Assembly: GCF_018991925.1 (NCBI RefSeq)
Contig: NW_024744357.1
Coordinates: 5,902,740 to 5,966,739, forward strand
Origin: Homarus americanus
Taxonomy: Eukaryota; Arthropoda; Malacostraca; Decapoda; Nephropidae
Direction of reading: 5' to 3'
DNA: 64,000 bases
Numbering within the stretch: position 1 is the first letter of the stretch; each line of letters starts with the position of its first letter. The notes under the pieces were generated by a model. That model had not been told where the DNA came from. It made no database searches and was given only the letters and a program-made list of their open reading frames with translations. The translations under genes were made by a program, and so were the position numbers. Shown here piece by piece: positions 57,526 to 64,000 of this stretch.

Positions 57526-59724
57526 GGTCAGTTTGTAAACATCTATGTGACTACGAGCCTAAACTAGGTGTTAGATAAGACCACTATTACTTTAATAAAA
57601 TCCTAATCAAACTTCATATTAATACCATCTAATAATACAAAAAATGGTAAGATTTAATTCACTTCAATTAAGGATAGCCAAAGAAAATCATTTATTATTT
57701 AAGGGTGATGGTGGGGATATGGACTAAAATATTTCAGTGAGGTTTTTAAAAAAAGAATTATACCTCAGAGGTCATTAGCACACAATGAAATTATTTACTA
57801 TGTCAAATTGTCTATCAAAGCCAAATAAAACTGCTTGTCTTCCATACCAATATGCATTAATCCATGTTAGAGATCGGTATAAAGATGAAGAAGCATGTTC
57901 TTATCTTTACATTTAAAGATACGATTCTCAAGTTAGTTTAATTGTGGTGCTGTTTAAAGTTAAAAAAAAATGGCTGGAATAATATCAATGAACAGTACCC
58001 ATAAACAGTAAGCTGAAGGGATCATGTTAATCGTTCGTCTGGCAGCCACGACAGCAGGACCCACCATCCAGACTCGTCCTGTTAACTCGTGTCAGTCTAG
58101 TACTTGTGGTTGTGCTGTGAGGTAATACTAGTAGGTGTCTTAACTTGCATTATTACAGTATTATTATAGTAGTAATCTGTAAACCTATACTAAACTACTT
58201 ATTCTACATGTATCATAGACCATTGTATATTAATTTCATTTTCATTGTTAAACAGTGAGTGACTTTCTGGGATTGTTTTTTGATATTGCTAAAGTTATGA
58301 AGCACCACAGTTGTTTTAGATACTATTAAGTTTTACGAAATACATAAACAGTAGTGTAGATTGTCAAGTAATGTCATTGTTCCAAATTATCTGAAGAAGC
58401 GTAAGTAAACTCGATTCACTTTGATATAATGTCATAAAGGGCATTCCAGACCTTTATAGAATAGGTAGTGCAGATTTGTTATTAATTTATGGTCATTTAT
58501 AGTATTTTACAAGTCTTGTGAATGTTGATATTGAAATTGGATCCACAACTAAAATTTAAAGCGTCCAGATCATTTCTATTTGCTTCACGTTTCTTGCAAG
58601 TGAGGGTACATTTATGCCTCTAACTGGTTGACGTGAGCTAATACACAAAAAAATTAATTCTAAAAATAGCATAAAAATCACACCCAGATAATCTTAACTT
58701 ATTCTGTGTGAACGTAGGAAATTTGGACCTTTATCCATCAGTGTGCTTTCTTCATCCATAACTAGAAGGTAATTATTGATGACTACACCGCCGCTTAAAT
58801 GAATAATTACGACAATACGAGGAACTATATAAATTTATAGGCAGGTATAAATAATAAAACCTAGATTGTAGATGTATTTGTACGCCGTCACCTGGTTATG
58901 CTAGGTTATTATACTCATGTTTTTCATTACTGGAGAACGAAAGTCATCTTGGTGATATCTTTGGCACGGTGTTAACTAAAGAAAGATCCCGATATTACAC
59001 AAAGAACAGGGAAAAGAATGCAGGAGAACGAGGTGAAACTCGAGCAAGAATGACAAAATAACTATGATTTCTGTCAGTTACGGAGATATAGTATATGATA
59101 ATAGGGTAATTATACCAATAAATCGTAATTACACATACTAGCTCGAGATAAGTGACAGAGACAGCTGGGGGCTCAAAGCTTGGTAAGTAATGTCGGCAGG
59201 AGGGAAGAGACGGTGGTCATTTACACGGAACAGATTAAATACACGTTCTTACATATGCAAGTACTTCAGATCCGGACTCCCATAATACACAAATTTGTTC
59301 GCCAAAATTTGCATAAGGTAAAAGTATTGGCATCACAAACAACGTAACAAGAGGAGGGGCTGGTGAGGCAGGACACCTCAAGCGCCGGCCGTCATCTGCC
59401 AGACTGTCTGTGTTCACTGTGCCAGGAGCCAGAGCCGAGATGACACTCCACCAAACATAACTCGGGGAAACTTTGAGGTACTGGGATTTGGTGTCTTTGT
59501 CGCCTGTAAAAAATCGTTCGATGGTATATTTTTTTCTTGTGTGATAGTTCATCCTAGTTCGTACCAATTTGGTTACTGAAGTGGGTGGGTGGGGTAGTGG
59601 TGAGCGCGTCCTCTGGGCAGCTCCAGCCTATTTACACATGACTCCGATCAGTCTATTTTATATACGTAATTTAATATTGTAAAAGACACGTTTATGCTCA
59701 GATAGATATATATTTATTTTTCAG
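57526..59724. other. Intergenic region upstream of CDC23 and of the downstream plus-strand gene
   Basis: The two genes are divergent here, so it should contain both promoters. A TCAGT initiator-like word with a following donor-like GAG|GTAATA (about 58093-58122) could mark a non-coding first exon of the plus-strand gene. A minus-strand candidate exon lies at 59253-59503 (see findings). Otherwise no feature. Confidence 0.4.
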
Positions 59725-60482
59725 GGTTGTATCAAGGAAGAGTGGAGCCAGCAACGTCTCCCAGCAGCTGATACCATGGGTGGTGGGAGGAGATGACACC
59801 TAGTCACCTCACCCAGCTTACCTGCTCCGCCTCACACCTGGGCACAGACACGACTCTCCTGGGCTGTTCTCACCCCCAGGAACAGAGAACACCCATTCAT
59901 GCAAGCTTCATTGTATTCTGGGACACCGATATCTCTCGTCTTCAGTCTGCCTTCATGGTGGTGGAGTCTAGAAATGGCAAGTTTTCACCTTTCTTGTCAA
60001 CAAACTTTCATACGAGGATAGTCCTTAAACGGGGTTATCCACAAGCACACAGTGTCCCCGACGATGGCAGTGGCACGAACTTACGCCAGAATCATTCGGA
60101 AATACACGACTTCCACCCTGCTGTGTGTTGTGGTGATGCTGGGAGTGTGGGCCTACAACCTATCTACCCCTCTGTCTCCTTACCTCCGCCCCACCCCCGC
60201 ATTCTTCCTGGGTAATGGGGGTATAGGTTATGAAGAGCTGGGTGACGGAGGCTGGGGTGGGAGGTCCGGTGCAGATAACGTGGGAAGTGGTCCTTTTGTA
60301 GAAACCTTTACGAGGGAAACGGAAAGTGCTGACGGCGGAAACAGTGGTAATGATAGTGACAGTAATAAAAATAGTAACGACAACACCAGAAATAAAAGCA
60401 GTAAATATAGCAACAGTAAGATCCACAGGAGCAGCAACAAAACGATTAACAGCAATAGCACAGACTCGCCACACCGACAACA
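59725..60482 (+). other. Exon containing 5' UTR and first coding part of a type II membrane protein
   Basis: TTTATTTTTCAG ends at 59724, a good acceptor, so 59725 is the likely start of an internal exon whose first 339 bp are leader. It ends ACAACA|GTAAGT at 60482. Confidence 0.55.
60064..60482 (+). CDS. N-terminal exon of a putative type II (Golgi-like) membrane protein, partial
   Basis: From ATG at 60064 (ACGATGGCA) the frame gives 139 codons plus two bases. Residues 1-14 are basic (MAVARTYARIIRKY), then one hydrophobic span (about 15-31, TTSTLLCVVVMLGVWAY), the layout of a type II signal anchor. Next come a Pro-rich stretch (STPLSPYLRPTPAF), a Gly-rich stretch (about 50-77) and a stem rich in Asn, Ser, Asp and Lys with many N-x-S/T sites (about 90-138). 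A cytosolic tail, anchor and long disordered stem are typical of Golgi glycosyl- or sulfotransferases, but no catalytic domain lies in the window, so the function is open. Without splicing, an in-frame TAA at 60484 would end the protein at 140 aa; the donor GTAAGT makes splicing more likely. Confidence 0.62.
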
Positions 60483-61351
60483 GTAAGTGTCCTGTGTTTT
60501 GTTGGTGGGGGTGGAGAAGGGAGGGGCTGGCGGGGTTTTATTATGCTTGACGGTCTTGGAGGTGACCGTAGCTAAGCCACCATTCTCATTTAAAGGGTTA
60601 AATCATTACGCCTTTCCCCCTGATCCCGGCCACCATGCATTATATTGTAGAACGGCTAGGCTGACACGAATGGGCGAAAATAAACCTTGTGTTTATTTTA
60701 AGAGTTAGACAACCAGGATATGAGTACTTAGAATCCATCATGAATTTGAGAGGTAAATTTGTAAGGAGTGATAGAATAATAACAGACACGGGCGCCAATA
60801 ACTCAGGGTGGAATTACTGTACATGTTGGTGGCGCACGTAATATTTTTGACAAATAGAAAACGCCTCTTGATGACCCGCTGAACTTTAGGTCAAGCGGAA
60901 GAGACCGTCAACCCCCGGCCCGTCTGTCCACTAGCGGTTATCCCCCTCACCCCTCAGCTACGTGGGGCGAATCTGAACCCCCCTCCCCCCCTGAGGATTT
61001 AGCAGGAGGTTGGTGTCGTCATATTTGTAAGCAAGGGGAGGAGGTCACTCACACATGCTTCTTCCTCGCTCATACAATCTTTTCTCTAGCCTTTATAATC
61101 ATAACTCGTCTCTACTACTCTCTCTTCTCTACTGTGTATTCTCTCATTCTTCCTCTCTCTCCCTTTTCCGTCACATCTCTCCCATCCCCCGCCCCAGCTC
61201 CGTCCTGTAGTGTGTGTCAGGAGGGTCGGTGGTTAGAAGGTATGGCGAGCGTCTCGTTTATTAGCCATCTGTGGCCACTGAGGTAGGTACGGTATGTGTG
61301 TGTGTGTGAGACGGACTCGGAGAAAAACGTGATAGGAGAAAGAGAATAAAG

Positions 61352-61503
61352 GGATTACCTGAAGAATTTCATCCTAGTTTATTTCGTGTAAAGATTAAAC
61401 TTAAACTCACCTCACCTGTCACCTCATCCCCCCCAAGTAGCGTTAGGAAGATTAACCTTTACGTAAAATAAACTAGAGTGAAGATTCTTCGGGCAGGTGA
61501 TCC
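61352..61503. mobile_element. 152-bp foldback MITE copy
   Basis: Starts GGATTACCTGAAGAATTTCA and ends GATTCTTCGGGCAGGTGATCC. It is exactly the same length as the copy at 24070-24221, with arms sharing TAGTTTATTT.GT.TAAAGATTAA on the left. Confidence 0.82.
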
Positions 61504-61830
61504 GAATAAATTAAAAATGAGAGGATGAAAGTGGCAAAGAAAGAGGGGAACAAGAAAAGACAAAGAAAAAGGTGGTGCAAATCTCTCTATGCCTTTCTGT
61601 CGCTTTCTCCGTCTGCATGTAAGGGAGAATTACACTCACGTAGGAGGTAAACGAAGAGAGCTTATCCGGGAACATAAATTAGTTGAATAACCACAAATTG
61701 CAACTAAACTGTCTGAGGACTCGCCAAGACGTATTACAAGTCTAGGCTGGTATCAGTGTTGCAGACAATCACACTCCAAGCACAATTGTTCTTGTTTATC
61801 TTTAATGTTTTTTGTTTCGGGTATATTATT

Positions 61831-62020
61831 ATTACGTACTATTATTTTTATTATTATTACTCTTATTTCTGTATTATTATTACTGTATTGTTACCATTAT
61901 TAATATATTATTACTCTTATTATTGTATTACTATTATTACTGTCTTATTATCATTACTATTATTACTGTATTATCATCATTACTATATTATTATTGTTAC
62001 TGTTATTAATATTATTACTA
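61831..62020. repeat. Impure TTA/ATT microsatellite
   Basis: About 190 bp made almost entirely of TAT, TTA and CTG-interrupted triplets. The Tyr/Leu/Ile-rich open frames here are artefacts. Confidence 0.93.
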
Positions 62021-62704
62021 CACAAAGGCAAGATCTGGGGAGTAGATTTGTCAGGTGGGAGGAAACACACTGCTCGAGAAGATAGGCACCCATGTTAACA
62101 GTGCCTGAGCGAGCATTTGAAACCAACTCCCAGCTTTCCCACCACCAGACGCCAGTGGAACTCATTCCTAGGCAGGTGCACGAACGCGACAAGTTACGCT
62201 CATTTACCACAGCTATAAAAGAAACCTTACAGTTAGGCGTCGTACATGGCAGGCTACAAACGTCAGGGAGTTGTATTATCAGTTGTCTTTACGGCGAAAT
62301 TGGTTGTGACTTCTCGCTTCAGAAAATTCACCTTATGGTGATTATTTCCTTTTATCTCCTCCATTATGAGTACCAAACTGTGCTCCATACTCGTCTACAT
62401 GGAGATGAGGACAAGGTACTGTTAGGTGTAATGTTTACGGTCTCTGTTATTATTAGGCACCAGAAATTATTAATTGGCACACTATTGTTTTAAATTATTG
62501 TGCGTTTCCTGTTCTTATAAATACCATATAGATTTTCTTAAATTATTGTGTGGGAATCCGCGTGATCAGTATCGCTTCCGAGGTGGCTATAGAGGGCAAT
62601 AATATAATTCTATTGTCATTTATACTCGGTAAAACGCATAGTACAATGGTTTATATTTTTTTCTAAAATACTGTTGCTGTTATGCTCTGGGGATACTACA
62701 TATC

Positions 62705-62757
62705 TGGGAGCACCTGAAGAATCTCCACTCCAGCTTATTTCACCTAAAGATTAACCA
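62705..62757. mobile_element. Single arm of the 152-bp foldback MITE
   Basis: GGGAGCACCTGAAGAATCTCC, then CCAGCTTATTTCACCTAAAG and ATTAACCA match the left arm of the element. The right arm is missing. Confidence 0.8.
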
Positions 62758-63754
62758 TGGACTAGGTCTTGAGGTATCATCCAAGCCTATGACCACCTGA
62801 GGTTACATTAAGGTCAGGGGGAGCATGTATACTATCAAGGCTGTCTTAGCACAAGTTGACCTCGTAAAACAAACTGAATGGAAAGATATATTTAAAAAGT
62901 GTTGATTACTCATTTTTGGTTTGTATTCATTACCATTCTCGTACAATGTATCTTATCCTGTGGTCCCGAGATGATATCAACGTCGCTGGTCACTAATGGA
63001 GGTTAGTTCCTCCGGCAGCAGCCACCCAGTGGAATTTGGGGTAAAAAAAGGAGTGTTGGAGCTAAAGCAACTGTTTATAAGCATCTTGTACATGATACTA
63101 CAAAGTAGGTTAGGTAAACGTGTGGAAAATAAGGAGTCTATGCAAACATCATGCCGCCAATTTCGTGTCCGTTCGATTAAACATTCAACTCGGGAAATAC
63201 GGAGGCATGGTGAGCAGTACGACAGTTTGGGCCCCCGTGCACTTGGGTAACGGGATCATGAGATTGTCGGCGATTAGGTTAATTAGTTTTTGTGTGAATG
63301 AACTTAATAACGTCAGTCAAAATTACAGTAACAAGTTTCTTCTTCATTTCAGTTTGAGCTTTCTTAGGTAATACAAAGATTAGTTCTGACACGATTGTTT
63401 AATGAAAAAACAAATGGAATACGATTGTAATCTCACTAGTGCGTGTATATTTGGGTAATGCACGAGATCCGTTGACGAGCGGGGTTACCTCTTAATGAAT
63501 AATACACAAGGTGGATGATGTATTGGTTAGCCGCGACCTACATTCCAACATCTACCCACCGTCCCTCACCCTTATGTTTACCCTGCCTACACTTTTTTTA
63601 GTTTAGCAAATTTATTGGCAAAGCTTGTAGTACAGTTTGCCTATTCTGAGTAATTCAGTCAGGTCTTGACACTGAGGGTGGTATCACTTCTCACTGTCAC
63701 GCAGGACAGAGGTTCACACACAAAGAAGGAAATACATCATATTCATTAGCAGTA

Positions 63755-63824
63755 TATATAGGTCAGTGGTTCACATACTGTACATTGGATATATAGGTCA
63801 GTGGTTCACATACTGTACATTGGA
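63755..63824. repeat. Perfect 35-bp tandem duplication
   Basis: Two identical adjacent 35-bp units (TATATAGGTCAGTGGTTCAC and on to TACATTGGA) at 63755-63789 and 63790-63824. Confidence 0.97.
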
Positions 63825-64000
63825 GTCATATTCTAATTGAAGACTAATCAGTAATGAGTGTGGGCTAGCAAATTTGGGATAAACAGCAAGAATGTCCTCA
63901 AGCACCCCTGATTCAATGTAGTAGTTACATCACATTGTCTGGTTCTCTCCTTATGCTGGCCATACCGGTAACTCTTGTCACAAAATTTTTCATATTTACT

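Larger units (their letters stand above)
60483..64000 (+). other. Probable intron of the type II protein gene
   Basis: Begins GTAAGTGT. It holds MITE copies at 61352 and 62705, a TTA-rich microsatellite at 61831-62020 and a perfect 35-bp tandem duplication at 63755. No further coding exon was recognised before the window ends. Confidence 0.5.

Noticed and set aside
60052..60063. Start four codons upstream of 60064 for the type II protein
   Set aside because: The upstream codon is GTG, not ATG; the ATG at 60064 is the first real start in that frame of the exon near the basic-hydrophobic leader.
59793..60215. 140-codon frame overlapping the type II protein exon
   Set aside because: Different frame, no signal or domain, ends in the Pro-rich part of the better supported frame.
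61756..62085. 109-codon Tyr/Leu/Ile-rich frame resembling a membrane protein
   Set aside because: Encoded by the TTA/ATT microsatellite, hence apparent hydrophobicity only.

Overview
This is a window of eukaryotic nuclear DNA. Coding sequence is broken by GT-AG introns, non-coding stretches are long and AT-rich, and LINE, SINE and DNA-transposon remnants and microsatellites are abundant. The proteins are animal-type. Arthropod features (short TTAGG runs, CR1/jockey-type LINE tails ending in TTCTTATG repeats, long introns, dense microsatellites) suggest a crustacean, probably a decapod. That assignment is an inference.

Layout. 1-130 is a GTG-rich minisatellite. About 660-4260 is a satellite array interrupted by a 100-N assembly gap (2058-2157); its units are in opposite orientation on the two sides. 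6538-8004 is a one-exon ORF with a hydrophobic N-terminus and no family I recognise; its stop codon lies inside a 27-bp minisatellite. A 3' fragment of a CR1/jockey-type LINE follows at about 8230-8915.

9979-45697 (+) is a spliced gene for a short single-domain rhodanese-like protein. It has at least two alternative first exons (9979 and 28053) that join in the same phase to three shared exons (29871, 44564 and 45565). Both first exons have a perfect TGACGTCA (CRE) just upstream of the ATG. The catalytic-loop cysteine is replaced by alanine, so this looks like a pseudo-rhodanese. Its two long introns (19.8 and 14.4 kb) hold most of the window's mobile-element relics: an internally deleted LINE, tRNA-derived SINE pieces, a foldback MITE family, an 0.8-kb element with long inverted ends and a palindrome cluster, a pogo/Tigger-like element, and a 479-bp foldback element with 9-bp direct repeats.

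45698-49824 is the tail-to-tail space between the rhodanese gene and the next gene, and contains a decayed Tc1-type transposase. 49825-57525 (-) is a complete 13-exon gene for CDC23/APC8, a TPR scaffold subunit of the anaphase-promoting complex (predicted 613 aa). Intron 2 carries a 1140-bp non-autonomous hAT element with an exact 8-bp target-site duplication. 59725-60482 (+) is the first coding exon of a type II membrane protein whose remaining exons lie beyond the window. 60483-64000 appears to be its first coding intron.

The genes show no sign of working together; this is an ordinary animal locus. The most unusual points are the Cys-to-Ala rhodanese with twin CRE-bearing promoters, and several DNA-transposon families defined here only by their inverted-repeat structure. 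All splice models come from reading the sequence; none was tested against transcripts.
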